From Blastopirellula marina (lineage in GTDB: Bacteria; Planctomycetota; Planctomycetia; Pirellulales; Pirellulaceae), in the NCBI RefSeq assembly GCF_002967765.1, contig NZ_PUHY01000010.1, positions 806,001 through 870,000 of the forward strand: a stretch of 64,000 nucleotides of DNA. Direction: 5' to 3'. How positions within the stretch are numbered: the stretch's first letter is position 1; the number at the start of each line of letters is the position of its first letter. The notes beneath the pieces are model-generated. The model was given only the letters and a program-made list of their open reading frames with translations. It was not told the DNA's origin and made no database searches. Shown piece after piece: positions 1 to 8,647 of this stretch. The position numbers and the translations under genes were made by a program.

Positions 1-36
1 CCTCTCAGCCACGGTTTGTATGGGGACGACGGATAA

Positions 37-936
37 CTACGAGCTCGCGAGAGCTTCGACGCCGCCGATGATTTCCATGATTTCGTTGGTGATCCGGCTC
101 TGTCGGGCGCGGTTGTATTCGCGTGACAGGAACTTGATCAAATCGTTTGCATTCTCGGTTGCTGCCTTCATCGCGACGCGTCGGGCGATTTGCTCGCAAA
201 CGGCGGCATCGAGGAAGCATTTAAACAGTTTCACCTTGAAGCTGGTCGGAACGACCTCTTCTAAGATACTTTCGGCCGAAGGAATGAATTCGTACATCGA
301 CCCTGTCGAAGGCTTCTCAGCGTTCGCACCCTCTTCGGAAGCACCTTCTAAACCGCTCAAGGGGAGCAAAGTCTCGACGGAAGGTTCTTGACGCGAGGTT
401 GACACGAACTTCATGTAAGCCACGTCCAAACGATCGATTTCCTTCGACTGGAATGCGTCGAGCAGGTCGACCGCGATCGTTTCGACTTCTTCGTAACGAG
501 GTTTGTCCTCGAAGTTGAAGAACGATTTGTTCGGACTGAGCTTTCGTTGGATACGGAAGATTGAGATCCCCTTCTTGCCGGAGATCCACAATTCGACTTC
601 GCCGTATTCTTCCTGCAACTCTTTAAGACGTGGGAACGAGGCACGGCAGATGTTACCGTTGTAACCACCGCACAGACCGCGATTGGAAGTCAGCACCAAC
701 AACACGGCCTTCTTCTTCGATTCCCGCTTCTCCAAAAGGGGATGCTGGAATTCGAGTTCGGTCGCGGTTAGGTCCTTTACAAACTGCGTGATCCGCTGCG
801 TGAACGCCGTAGCGGCAGAAGCTCGGTCCATGGCCTGCTTGAAGCGGGCCGTGGCGATGAGCTCCATCGTTCGCGTAATCTTCTTGATGTTGCGAACCGA
901 CTTGCGGCGTTTGTCGAGGGTTCTTGGATTGGCCAT
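37..936 (-). CDS. atpG: ATP synthase F1 subunit gamma
   Basis: This encodes a 299-residue F1 gamma subunit, the central rotor shaft that couples the c-ring to the catalytic alpha3beta3 head on the cytoplasmic face. The N-terminus (residues 1-40) has the typical RRKSVRNIKKITRTMELIA helix, and the C-terminus has the conserved ITNEIMEIIGG helix; these two form the coiled-coil shaft. Length is normal for the family (about 285-300). It lies 36 bases downstream of atpA and is the last gene of the operon inside the window. The beta and epsilon genes (atpD, atpC) would be expected beyond the left edge, which is only 36 bases past this stop codon. Confidence 0.97.
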   Translation of the reverse strand: MANPRTLDKRRKSVRNIKKITRTMELIATARFKQAMDRASAATAFTQRITQFVKDLTATELEFQHPLLEKRESKKKAVLLVLTSNRGLCGGYNGNICRASFPRLKELQEEYGEVELWISGKKGISIFRIQRKLSPNKSFFNFEDKPRYEEVETIAVDLLDAFQSKEIDRLDVAYMKFVSTSRQEPSVETLLPLSGLEGASEEGANAEKPSTGSMYEFIPSAESILEEVVPTSFKVKLFKCFLDAAVCEQIARRVAMKAATENANDLIKFLSREYNRARQSRITNEIMEIIGGVEALASS

Positions 937-972
937 GTTCTTCGGTGGCTAAAAGGATCGCGGCGAGGGCGA

Positions 973-2499
973 TTAAACTTCGGCAGTTTCCGACGGGACG
1001 AAGGTCTTCTGGAATTCGGCAATCGCCGTCTCCATCAGATCGCGAACTTCGTCAGTCAGGTCCTTGGTCTCTTCCAGTTTCTCGCGAATCTGGGCGTACT
1101 TCGCTTTGACGAATTCGAGGTATTCAGCTTCCCACCGAAGAACGTCAACGACCGGCACTTCGTCCAAGTGACCACGGGTACCAGCGTAGATGCTGAGAAC
1201 CTGATCATAGACGTCGAGCGGTTTGTATTGGCCCTGCTTCAGCAGCTCGACCATGCGGTAACCGCGGTCGAGACGACGCTGAGTTGCTTCGTCCAGTTCG
1301 GTACCGAGCTGTGCGAACGCTTCCAATTCACGGAATGCTGCCAAGTCTAAACGAAGACCACCGGCAACCTTCTTCATCGCTTTGATTTGAGCGTTACCAC
1401 CCACGCGAGAAACCGAAATACCGACATTCATAGCAGGGCGAATACCTGCGAAGAACAAGTCAGGCTGCAGATAGATCTGGCCGTCGGTAATCGAAATCAC
1501 GTTGGTTGGAATGTACGCGGACACTTCACCTTCGAGCGTCTCAATGATCGGCAGCGAGGTCAATGAACCAGCACCCAGCTCATCGCTCAGTTTGGCCGAT
1601 CGTTCCAGCAGACGGCTGTGACAGTAGAACACGTCACCTGGGTAAGCTTCACGACCTGGCGGACGACGCATCAGCAGCGACAACTCGCGGTAGGCAGCGG
1701 CTTGCTTCGACAAGTCGTCGTAGACGATCAAAGCGTGCTGGCCGTTGAACATGAAGTACTCGGCCATGGCGGTACCGGCATAGGGTGCCACGTACTGCAG
1801 CGGGGCAGGGACACTCGCCCCAGCCACGATGACCGTGGTGTATTCCATCGCACCGTTACGGCGAAGGATTTCAACCACACCGGCAACCGACGAGTCTTTC
1901 TGACCGACGGCGACGTAAAAACATTTAACGCCGGTGTTCTTTTGATTTAGGATCGCGTCGATCGCGATGGCCGTCTTACCCGTTTTGCGGTCACCAATGA
2001 CCAGTTCGCGTTGACCACGACCAACCGGGGTCATCGCGTCGATCGCTTTGATACCGGTCTGCATCGGCTCGGTAACCGGCTTACGCTCGGACACGCCAGG
2101 GGCAAGGAATTCGACCGGGCGCGTTTCGCTCGATTGAATCGGTCCCATGCCGTCGAGTGGGTTACCCAGCGGGTCGACCACACGGCCGAGCACGGCGTCA
2201 CCAACCGGCACCGACAGCAGCGTACCCAGGGCTTTGACTTCGTCACCTTCTTTAATGGTGAGGTAGTCACCCAAAATGATCACACCGACGCTGTTCTCTT
2301 CCAGATTGAAGGCCAGGCCGATCGTGCCGTTGGGGAACTCGACCATTTCACCGGCCATGATGCCGGAAAGGCCGTAAACCCGAGCGATACCGTCACCTAC
2401 TTCCAGGACACGTCCAACTTCTCGCACGTCGACTTGCGTGTCGAACTGTTGGATCTCCTGCTGGATGACAGAAGCGATTTCGTCCGCGTTGAATTTCAT
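973..2499 (-). CDS. atpA: ATP synthase F1 subunit alpha
   Basis: This 508-residue protein is the non-catalytic nucleotide-binding alpha subunit of F1. The Walker A loop [13 protein letters not shown] lies near residue 168, and the arginine-finger region [13 protein letters not shown] lies in the last third. The C-terminal helical domain is complete. The start is 20 bases after the end of atpH, and atpG follows after 36 bases, so translation is probably coupled along one transcript. Nothing departs from the family norm. Confidence 0.98.
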   Translation of the reverse strand: MKFNADEIASVIQQEIQQFDTQVDVREVGRVLEVGDGIARVYGLSGIMAGEMVEFPNGTIGLAFNLEENSVGVIILGDYLTIKEGDEVKALGTLLSVPVGDAVLGRVVDPLGNPLDGMGPIQSSETRPVEFLAPGVSERKPVTEPMQTGIKAIDAMTPVGRGQRELVIGDRKTGKTAIAIDAILNQKNTGVKCFYVAVGQKDSSVAGVVEILRRNGAMEYTTVIVAGASVPAPLQYVAPYAGTAMAEYFMFNGQHALIVYDDLSKQAAAYRELSLLMRRPPGREAYPGDVFYCHSRLLERSAKLSDELGAGSLTSLPIIETLEGEVSAYIPTNVISITDGQIYLQPDLFFAGIRPAMNVGISVSRVGGNAQIKAMKKVAGGLRLDLAAFRELEAFAQLGTELDEATQRRLDRGYRMVELLKQGQYKPLDVYDQVLSIYAGTRGHLDEVPVVDVLRWEAEYLEFVKAKYAQIREKLEETKDLTDEVRDLMETAIAEFQKTFVPSETAEV

Positions 2500-2519
2500 G
2501 GAACTTACCGTCTACTGCT

Positions 2520-3152
2520 TTAACTCTGCGTTGAATTGGTGAATCGCTCGAGCGAGGCTTTTGCCTCCTGAGCCGTTTTTTCGAGAGCCTTGAGCCGAAG
2601 CTGTTTCAGCCGATTGGCGAGGCTGCCATCAAAGACCGTGTCCCCAACATGCAGGACCAGTCCGCCAATGAGATCAGGATCGACTTCCGTCTTCAACGCA
2701 ACCTCCCGACCAAGCTTCTCTTTCAGACGCTCCGTCAGGCTCGCTGCAAGTTGTTCCGGAAGTTCGGCAGCAGTCGTTGCCGTAACCTCGATCAGTCCGC
2801 GTCGATCGTTATCGATCTTCCGCGCGGCTTCGTAAATCTCGCGAAGACAATCTTGCCTTCCGTGCTGGGTGACCACCTTCAAAAAGGTGAGCAGCACAGG
2901 ATTCATTTTCTCGCCAAAGGCCTTGTTCAGGACATCGATCCGTTGCTCTTCCGTCAGGATCGAACCTGCGATCGCGTGCCGCAGATCTTCACGCTGAGCG
3001 ATCACATCATGAAGCAACGATTGGAACTCTTCCAGAACCGCCTCGGTTTGGCCAGCTTCGTCCGCCGCCCCAAGCAAAGCTTTGGCGTATACGGTGCCGA
3101 TGCGTTGCCGGCCGAGGTCAAAGGTCGAATTGTCGGAAGATGGTCCAGCCAT
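2520..3152 (-). CDS. atpH: ATP synthase F1 subunit delta (OSCP)
   Basis: This 210-residue delta subunit sits on top of F1 and joins it to the peripheral stalk made by subunit b. The N-terminal helical bundle starts around residue 18 (RIGTVYAKALLGAADEAGQ), and the C-terminal part contains the conserved DPDLIGGLVLHVGDTVFDGS segment. It is somewhat longer than the usual 175-185 residues because of a polar N-terminal extension of about 15-20 residues. It lies between atpF (61-base gap) and atpA (20-base gap), the standard order. Confidence 0.95.
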   Translation of the reverse strand: MAGPSSDNSTFDLGRQRIGTVYAKALLGAADEAGQTEAVLEEFQSLLHDVIAQREDLRHAIAGSILTEEQRIDVLNKAFGEKMNPVLLTFLKVVTQHGRQDCLREIYEAARKIDNDRRGLIEVTATTAAELPEQLAASLTERLKEKLGREVALKTEVDPDLIGGLVLHVGDTVFDGSLANRLKQLRLKALEKTAQEAKASLERFTNSTQS

Positions 3153-3213
3153 GGTCGGAAGGATTATCCTGACGAAGGTTAGGGCGTACGTGGAAAGCGA
3201 TCTTCAAGCGGTA

Positions 3214-4029
3214 CTAGTTAGTGCTAGGCAGCTTGGAAATCGAATCCTGAATCAGGTTGGCGTGGTCTTCTGGCGTCAGTTCCTTGCGGGTGATCTCGCC
3301 CGCAAGTTCCACTGCCAAGTTGACGGAAGCCTGGGCCAGTTCGTTGATCGCGGCCCCCTTGGCGGCCTCGATTTCGCGGGTTGCTCGCTCCATGGTCGCT
3401 TGAGCCGACTTCTGGGCAGCTTCTTCGATCTGCTTGGCCTTATCGTCGGCCAGTTTGATCATGTCATCCCGCGTCTGTTTGATTTCCTGTTGGGCTTCCG
3501 AGAGCTTACGAGTGTACTCGTCGAGCTTAGCTTTGGCTTGCTCATACATCTCTTCCGCCTTCTTCATCTTGCCTTCCATCGACTCTTCGCGAGCTTTCAG
3601 GGCAGCGACGATCGGTCCCCAGGCGAAGTAACCTAAGACGGTCACCAAGCCAAGGAAGACGAACAATGTGAACAGCGAAAGTTCAAGCTGAAAAGCCAAA
3701 GGATCTTCCAATGATGCCGAAGCATCGTTATGGGAGAGATCGTCCGGGTTGCCATGACCAGCGTGACCCTCGTCATGAGCGTCGGCAATCGCCTCTTCGA
3801 GGTCGCCATCAGCGACATCGGCGACGATTTCCTTGAACTTCTCAGCTCGCTCGTGACGGTCTTCCTGCTTCTCCTGGCGAGCGTCTTCTGCCGCCGCCAT
3901 TGGCTGCGCTTCTGCGGCAGGCTCTTCCTTCTCGGCGTCCTGAGCCCAGGCAGGGGCAACCAGAAAACCAATCAGAAGAACCCCTGCGAACGTGCTCCAT
4001 GGCGTAGGTCGAAGTAATGCGTTTCGCAT
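3214..4029 (-). CDS. atpF: ATP synthase F0 subunit b with N-terminal signal-like segment
   Basis: This 271-residue protein is the peripheral-stalk b subunit. I chose the ATG at 4029 because the protein then begins with a positively charged hydrophobic segment ending in APAWAQ. A longer frame would run into atpE. After this signal-like stretch comes an acidic, Ala/Glu/His-rich spacer (about residues 31-110), one membrane helix (about 115-137), then a long Lys/Glu/Ala coiled coil (about 140-260) that reaches atpH. Ordinary b subunits (about 160 residues) start directly at the membrane helix, so the extra 110 residues are unusual. The extension may lie outside the membrane and be cleaved; that is inference. 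Confidence 0.93.
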   Translation of the reverse strand: MRNALLRPTPWSTFAGVLLIGFLVAPAWAQDAEKEEPAAEAQPMAAAEDARQEKQEDRHERAEKFKEIVADVADGDLEEAIADAHDEGHAGHGNPDDLSHNDASASLEDPLAFQLELSLFTLFVFLGLVTVLGYFAWGPIVAALKAREESMEGKMKKAEEMYEQAKAKLDEYTRKLSEAQQEIKQTRDDMIKLADDKAKQIEEAAQKSAQATMERATREIEAAKGAAINELAQASVNLAVELAGEITRKELTPEDHANLIQDSISKLPSTN

Positions 4030-4099
4030 CGTCTTTACAATCCCGGAAAATGCTTGAAAGGTGAACTCGGCTGGGCACCAACAGGCAAGCTGAATACGA

Positions 4100-4393
4100 C
4101 TAGGCGATCCAGCAAAGCAGCAGTGCGAAGAAGGTAAAACCTTCGATAAGAGCTGCAGCAATAATCATTGCGGTTTGAATGTTACCAGCGACTTCTGGCT
4201 GACGAGCCATGCTTTCGAGGGCACTAGCAGCTAACTTGCCGATGCCGTAACCAGCACCGATAACGACCAGGCCGATACCGAGGTAGTTGGTTGCGATAGG
4301 CAGGCTTGCGGTAGCTTCTTGAGCCATCGCTGGGACAGCCATAGCGAGCAGGGCGAAAACACTCATGATGCTCAATTTGACGAAATTGATCAC
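4100..4393 (-). CDS. atpE: ATP synthase F0 subunit c
   Basis: This 97-residue protein is the c-ring subunit that carries ions through F0. Residues 1-25 resemble a cleavable signal peptide (hydrophobic core, then PAMAQ), followed by helix 1 (about 36-62), the polar loop ARQPE (63-67) and helix 2. The ion-binding carboxylate is Glu84 in AALIEGFTFF. Helix 1 lacks the glutamine typical of sodium-binding c subunits, so proton use is more likely (inference). The mature part of about 72 residues has normal family length. It lies between atpB (106-base gap) and atpF (70-base gap). Confidence 0.95.
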   Translation of the reverse strand: MINFVKLSIMSVFALLAMAVPAMAQEATASLPIATNYLGIGLVVIGAGYGIGKLAASALESMARQPEVAGNIQTAMIIAAALIEGFTFFALLLCWIA

Positions 4394-4499
4394 GGAACAG
4401 GTCTCCTCAACCGTAACGAAAATGCGTTTACGTGTGTTTCGGGAAAAAAAGGTCTACGTTTCTATATCCAATGGCGACGTCAACTCAGCCAGCACAACC

Positions 4500-5711
4500 T
4501 TAGTGGCTGTGCGTTTCTGCATTGATGAACAGTGCAGCGAGCAAAGCGAAGACGTATGCCTGTAGGAAGGCAACAAAAAGTTCCAAGCAGCTCAACAGGA
4601 TACTTCCTGCCAGAACGATTACCATCACTGGCAACGCGAGCAGATATCCTTGATCTTGAACGGCGATTGCTAAACCCATGACTGCTAAAAGCACGACATG
4701 CCCAGCGACCATGTTAGCGAGCAAACGAACGCCCAACACAGCATGCTTGATCAACATCCCCATGACTTCGATCACGAACATCATCGGAATAATGAAGATT
4801 GCGAGGATAAACGGCAAATCCATCGATGGAACCAGGTTCTTCCAGACACCGACCGGGCCGAACTCCTTAGCACCTGCAATCATCCCGATAAACAGGACGG
4901 CGACGGCCAAAGTGATCGTGACACTAATCGAGCCGGTAGGGGACCCCATCCACGGCAACAGTCCAAACAGGTTGCAGCCGAGAACGAAGAAGAACAAGGA
5001 CCACAAGGTGGCGACAAACTTGTCAGCACCGTGATGAATATTGGCTTTGGCGACTTGATCGCGAATGAACGTGATGAACACATCCAACAAATTCCAAAGG
5101 GTTCCCTTCGGAAGCTTACCGTTGGCTATTCGACGCGAGTAAGCGATGAAGACAACTGCGATGATTACTGCAACGAAGACTTCAATCAGCATGAACTTCG
5201 TCACCCCAAACCCCGATTCCTTTTCGTACAGGTTTCGCAGCTTGGTTCCTGGCGGTTGAGGAATTAGGATTTTTCCACTCAGTGCGTGGTTGTATCCGTC
5301 AATCTTCTCAGGCGACCAGTTGGCTTCCTTGGATGACTTATACTGATCCGCGGTGATGCCAGAAGCGATATCTTGGCCACTCTTGGCCCAAGCCAAACCT
5401 TCGCCACCTTCTTCTTTCGGGGCGGCTAGTTCCGCCAGGTAACGCTGAATAGGCTTGCCGTGGTTGCCTTCTTCGTGCTTCCAGTGTTCGTAGTTGTGCA
5501 GGAAGTCATGCTCGCTAGGGAGACCTTCGGCTTCTTCGCTGCTGAGCTCATGAAAGACTTGCTCGGCCTGCCACTCTTGAAACTGTGGGTCGAGACGTAC
5601 CCAGACATCCGGGAAGTCTTGCACAGTTTCGTGGTTTTTAGGCCACAACCACTTCGGAACCTCGAAGTAGAAACTGTCTTTGATATGGAGCAGGACCTCG
5701 TTGGCGGCCAT
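4500..5711 (-). CDS. atpB: ATP synthase F0 subunit a with long hydrophilic insertion
   Basis: This 403-residue protein is the a subunit that forms the ion half-channels. The usual N-terminal KDSFYFEVPKWLW motif (11-23) is separated from the first membrane helix (about 171-191) by roughly 130 acidic, Trp/Glu-rich residues, where most family members have only 20-60. The rest is canonical: helices near 233-253, 262-280, 300-318 and two at the C-terminus, with the essential arginine at Arg329 in GVRLLANMVAGH. The start codon is 3 bases after the stop of the upstream membrane gene, indicating tight coupling. Confidence 0.95.
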   Translation of the reverse strand: MAANEVLLHIKDSFYFEVPKWLWPKNHETVQDFPDVWVRLDPQFQEWQAEQVFHELSSEEAEGLPSEHDFLHNYEHWKHEEGNHGKPIQRYLAELAAPKEEGGEGLAWAKSGQDIASGITADQYKSSKEANWSPEKIDGYNHALSGKILIPQPPGTKLRNLYEKESGFGVTKFMLIEVFVAVIIAVVFIAYSRRIANGKLPKGTLWNLLDVFITFIRDQVAKANIHHGADKFVATLWSLFFFVLGCNLFGLLPWMGSPTGSISVTITLAVAVLFIGMIAGAKEFGPVGVWKNLVPSMDLPFILAIFIIPMMFVIEVMGMLIKHAVLGVRLLANMVAGHVVLLAVMGLAIAVQDQGYLLALPVMVIVLAGSILLSCLELFVAFLQAYVFALLAALFINAETHSH

Positions 5712-5714
5712 TAG

Positions 5715-6164
5715 CTAAGCGGCTTTCTTAAATATGGACGTCTGCGATACGAGTTGGACTGCCAATACGGTTTCGACCCCGAGGGTCAAAAGATAGTAGA
5801 CCAATATCATGCCAAACAATCCTGCCTCAGCAAGCGGGCCACCAGCGGTATGCATCAACATTCCGAAAACTAGTGGAATTCCCGTGCGGAAAAACGTTCC
5901 GAGCAGGACCGAAGGAATTTTGAAGTCGGTGTCGCGAAACATGATCGTGAGCACCAAAGCTGCTTCCATGCCGATCAACACAACCGTTGCGGCAGTGGCA
6001 GCTGAGAACACTCCAACCAGTTCATAGCGGGTGTAGCCGTACGCCGCGAAGAGCGGAAAGACGCCCAAGATTCCCAGCAGCATCCACAAGCACGGCAAAA
6101 AGTCGTGCGCGACTACTTTACGTGCATCGCTTTCTTCAGATGTGTTGGCGTTTGGGGTTGTCAT
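5715..6164 (-). CDS. AtpI-like four-helix membrane protein of the ATP synthase operon
   Basis: This 149-residue protein has four predicted membrane helices (about 24-42, 52-72, 84-105 and 112-138) after a short polar N-terminus. Its size, hydrophobicity and position immediately before atpB match the fast-evolving AtpI (uncI) class, which helps assemble the c-ring. No diagnostic residue motif can be claimed, so the name rests on topology and operon position. It overlaps nothing and is separated from atpB by 3 bases. Confidence 0.75.
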   Translation of the reverse strand: MTTPNANTSEESDARKVVAHDFLPCLWMLLGILGVFPLFAAYGYTRYELVGVFSAATAATVVLIGMEAALVLTIMFRDTDFKIPSVLLGTFFRTGIPLVFGMLMHTAGGPLAEAGLFGMILVYYLLTLGVETVLAVQLVSQTSIFKKAA

Positions 6165-6202
6165 CGCTTCGTGTGCGGGGCGTTGGGGTTTGCAGAGCCA
6201 AC

Positions 6203-6529
6203 TTAGCTGCGATGCTCTTCATCGCGTTCGGCCGGGTCGTGCTCTACACGTCCGCGTGTTTCTTGCGAATTGGCCATGATCACCAAGTGAGTCATGCCCA
6301 GGATGAGCCCGGCGGCAAAACCAATCATCGCGAAAACTGGGAAAGTGATCCCCAATAAATGGTCGATCCCATAACCTAATACCCCGGGCACAATCATCTC
6401 GCCACAGATCGTGAAGATCCGTCCTACCCAAACGTAGGCCCTCGCAATCGGATCGAGGTCCGGTTGAAAAGGTGGTGCCAAGGGAAAAGCCCTCTGAAAT
6501 TTAGGAAGGGGCTTCAGGCCACAGTTCAC
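6203..6529 (-). CDS. AtpZ/AtpI-like two-helix membrane protein, first gene of atp operon
   Basis: This 108-residue protein has two central membrane helices (about 39-60 and 64-86) framed by polar ends. The pattern resembles small AtpZ-type proteins (GxxIGxxLD-like; here VPGVLGYGIDHLLG) that open many F-ATPase operons and are linked to ATP synthase assembly or Mg/Ca transport. The first codon taken here is GTG at 6529. It has no clear ribosome-binding site, and a somewhat shorter protein is possible. It lies 38 bases upstream of the AtpI-like gene. Confidence 0.7.
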   Translation of the reverse strand: MNCGLKPLPKFQRAFPLAPPFQPDLDPIARAYVWVGRIFTICGEMIVPGVLGYGIDHLLGITFPVFAMIGFAAGLILGMTHLVIMANSQETRGRVEHDPAERDEEHRS

Positions 6530-6811
6530 ACGAGATCGAGGGTGCTACCACGAACTCATGCGGGCCAATCTATTTCATGACTTGGGCACGGTCAATCAGG
6601 CCAAACCGCCGCACCGAGGGAATTCGTGGAATTTTTCACAATGTCGAGCCGAGTGCTTCGCAACACCATTCGATCAAGCCAAGCAAATACCACCCACCAG
6701 AAGCTGATGCAATAAATTTGAAATACTTGAAAAAATCCAGTTCTTTGGGTCGCAGAAATGAGACGCTAATACGAATAAGTTTCCGAAAAAGCTAAAACCA
6801 GAGGTGGCAAA

Positions 6812-6841
6812 GCAACGTACCACGAGTGGTTGGTACGTTGC
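6812..6841. promoter_or_regulatory. Perfect 11-bp inverted repeat, operator-like
   Basis: GCAACGTACCA at 6812-6822 is repeated exactly inverted at 6831-6841, with an 8-base spacer. No T-tract follows on either strand, so a terminator is unlikely. Its right arm overlaps a good -35 match (TTGCAA, 6838-6843), as expected of a repressor operator. The regulator is unknown. Confidence 0.5.
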
Positions 6842-6866
6842 AATTTGAGCGACGTTCAGCTACAAT
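6838..6866 (+). promoter_or_regulatory. Possible sigma70-type promoter toward the DUF4912 gene
   Basis: TTGCAA (6838-6843) and TACAAT (6861-6866) are separated by exactly 17 bases. If used, the transcript would have a 5' leader of about 400 bases before the start codon at 7273. This rests on sequence match only. Confidence 0.4.
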
Positions 6867-7272
6867 CGATAGGAGTTTGCTTGCCCAGGATACCACCCTA
6901 CAGAGCCACACAGCTTGGTTCTATGGGAGTGCCTGAGATCTCTCCACTAAATCCCTTCAACGGCATTTAACGGGGAAGAACTTTACCCTAAGCAAATTAG
7001 ACGTTTGATCCATTTCAATCGTCGCGGCACCCACCTAATCGAGGAAAAGCCTGTTACCTCCCCGGTAACTCGGTTGGCCTTATCAGCGACAATCACGCAT
7101 ATATCCCGTTTTTCATCTGCGTTTCAGATGAAGCTTCTGCTCAGGGACCGAGCGGGGCGAATGTCGATCGACACCGTTATGGACGACTCCCCTGAATAGT
7201 TTGCCTTGGGGGCATTCCGTCACCCCCAGACGAAGTAAGCGTTCACATCCTTTGAGCCAGGAGGAACTAGTC

Positions 7273-8493
7273 TTGATCACCGCCGCTTCTCTGAAGGAAT
7301 ACACAGCAAAGGACTTAGCTCAAATGGCGAAGCGCCGTGGTGTGACCGGTTGGCACGCGATGCGCAAGGATGAACTGGTGAAAGCCCTCATCAAGGCTGC
7401 GAAGACAACCAGTTCTACCTCCAAGAGCAAATCATCCTCCAAGGCCAAGAAAGCGAAGCCTGCCGCACCGGCGGCGAAAGCTCCAGCACCAGCGACCGCC
7501 AAGTCCCGCAAGGCTCCCACGGCCAAAGCGAAACCACCGGAAGTAGCCGCCAAAAAGCGAATTTCAAAGCCGAAGCCCCAGAAAAAGTCCGACCCGAAAG
7601 TGGTCGAATCGATTCGCAGCATGCACGAGCAGCGTCAAGCGGCGAAGGACATCGGTACGAGCGGCAACGAAGCGAACGGCGCAGATCGCTTGGTATTGAT
7701 GGTGCGTGATTCGTACTGGCTACATGCCTGCTGGGAAGTCTCGCGAAAATCAATCGATCGCGCCAAAGCTGCCTTGGCTCAAGACTGGCACACTTCGATC
7801 CCCGTGCTTCGGGTCACCCAAGTCGACGGCGAGATCATGACAAGCGGTTCCGAACGCCTTGTGAAGCAGATCGAGATTCATGGGGGCGTCAAGAATTGGT
7901 ACATCGACGTCGCTGACCCACCGAAAAGCTATCGTTGCCACCTTGGCTATCTCGCCACGAACGGTCGATTCCATGCGATCGCCCGCAGCAACGTGGTAAC
8001 CACACCACGCCCTGGCTCGTGCGAGGAAATCGACGGCAACTGGGACGATGTCGCTGAGAACGTGGAAAAGATTTATGCCCTCAGCGGCGGTGCCGACGAA
8101 GAGCACGCGGACGGCGAACTGCGAGAAATGCTGGAACAGCGCTTCCGTCGCCCAGTCGGCATGCCGATGGCCGCCCGTTTGGGTCTGGTCGGCGATCAAT
8201 TTACCAACGGCAAGTCGAACCAAGACTTCGATCTCAAGATTGAAGTCGAAATGATGGTTTATGGTTCCACCAAACCTGGATCGTACGTCACCCTCTCGGG
8301 CGAACCGGTCAAGGTTCGGGAAGACGGCACCTTCTTGGTAAAAATGGATTTCCCTGACAAGCGACAGATTTTTCCAATCGTTGCCCGCTCGAAGGATGGG
8401 CTGGAACAACGGACGATTGCTCTAGCCGTCGAACGGAACACCAAGACCATGGACCCGATTTCACACGACCCGCGCGATGCGAATAGCACCTAG
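7273..8493 (+). CDS. DUF4912 protein with N-terminal SAP/Rho-N-like domain
   Basis: The start is TTG at 7273, chosen for the strong ribosome-binding site AGGAGG just upstream (7259-7264), giving 406 residues. Residues 7-45 (LKEYTAKDLAQMAKRRGVTG and following) resemble the helix-extended-loop-helix SAP/Rho N-terminal fold, which binds nucleic acid. Residues 46-110 are a Lys/Ala/Pro/Ser-rich, strongly basic linker. From about 140 the sequence fits DUF4912 (VLMVRDSYWLHACWEVS, then a beta-rich domain ending in DGTFLVKMDFPDKRQ). The function of DUF4912 is unknown. The basic linker and SAP-like domain suggest a DNA- or RNA-associated protein, which is inference. A clear terminator follows at 8588-8624. 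Confidence 0.8.
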   Translation: MITAASLKEYTAKDLAQMAKRRGVTGWHAMRKDELVKALIKAAKTTSSTSKSKSSSKAKKAKPAAPAAKAPAPATAKSRKAPTAKAKPPEVAAKKRISKPKPQKKSDPKVVESIRSMHEQRQAAKDIGTSGNEANGADRLVLMVRDSYWLHACWEVSRKSIDRAKAALAQDWHTSIPVLRVTQVDGEIMTSGSERLVKQIEIHGGVKNWYIDVADPPKSYRCHLGYLATNGRFHAIARSNVVTTPRPGSCEEIDGNWDDVAENVEKIYALSGGADEEHADGELREMLEQRFRRPVGMPMAARLGLVGDQFTNGKSNQDFDLKIEVEMMVYGSTKPGSYVTLSGEPVKVREDGTFLVKMDFPDKRQIFPIVARSKDGLEQRTIALAVERNTKTMDPISHDPRDANST

Positions 8494-8587
8494 TTGCTAA
8501 ATCCCCAGAAATCACGGGATATCAAGTAGTAAATTGCGGAGATTTCCTTCATAATAATTCCGCGATAAAGCATTTAACCCGCACAGA

Positions 8588-8624
8588 AGGTTGGTACGAT
8601 GACTTTTCGTACCAACCTCTTTTT
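8588..8624 (+). terminator. Rho-independent terminator after the DUF4912 gene
   Basis: AGGTTGGTACGA (8588-8599) pairs perfectly with TCGTACCAACCT (8607-8618) across a 7-base loop, and a T-tract follows at 8620-8624. The 12-bp stem is strong. The next gene starts 23 bases downstream, so it must have its own promoter or depend on readthrough. Confidence 0.85.
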
Positions 8625-8647
8625 ACTTCTTGCCTGAGGTCTTATTC

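Larger units (their letters stand above)
6530..7272. other. Intergenic region between atp operon and DUF4912 gene
   Basis: This 743-base stretch separates the leftward atp operon from the rightward DUF4912 gene, and should hold the promoters of both. No coding frame here gives a recognisable protein. It contains a perfect 11-bp inverted repeat at 6812-6841, a possible rightward promoter at 6838-6866, and a small 6-bp hairpin (GTTACC/GGTAAC) near 7051-7066. Confidence 0.6.

Noticed and set aside
7005-7199. 64-codon frame upstream of the DUF4912 gene
   Set aside because: No ribosome-binding site, no motif and no plausible composition; it is in the presumed leader region.
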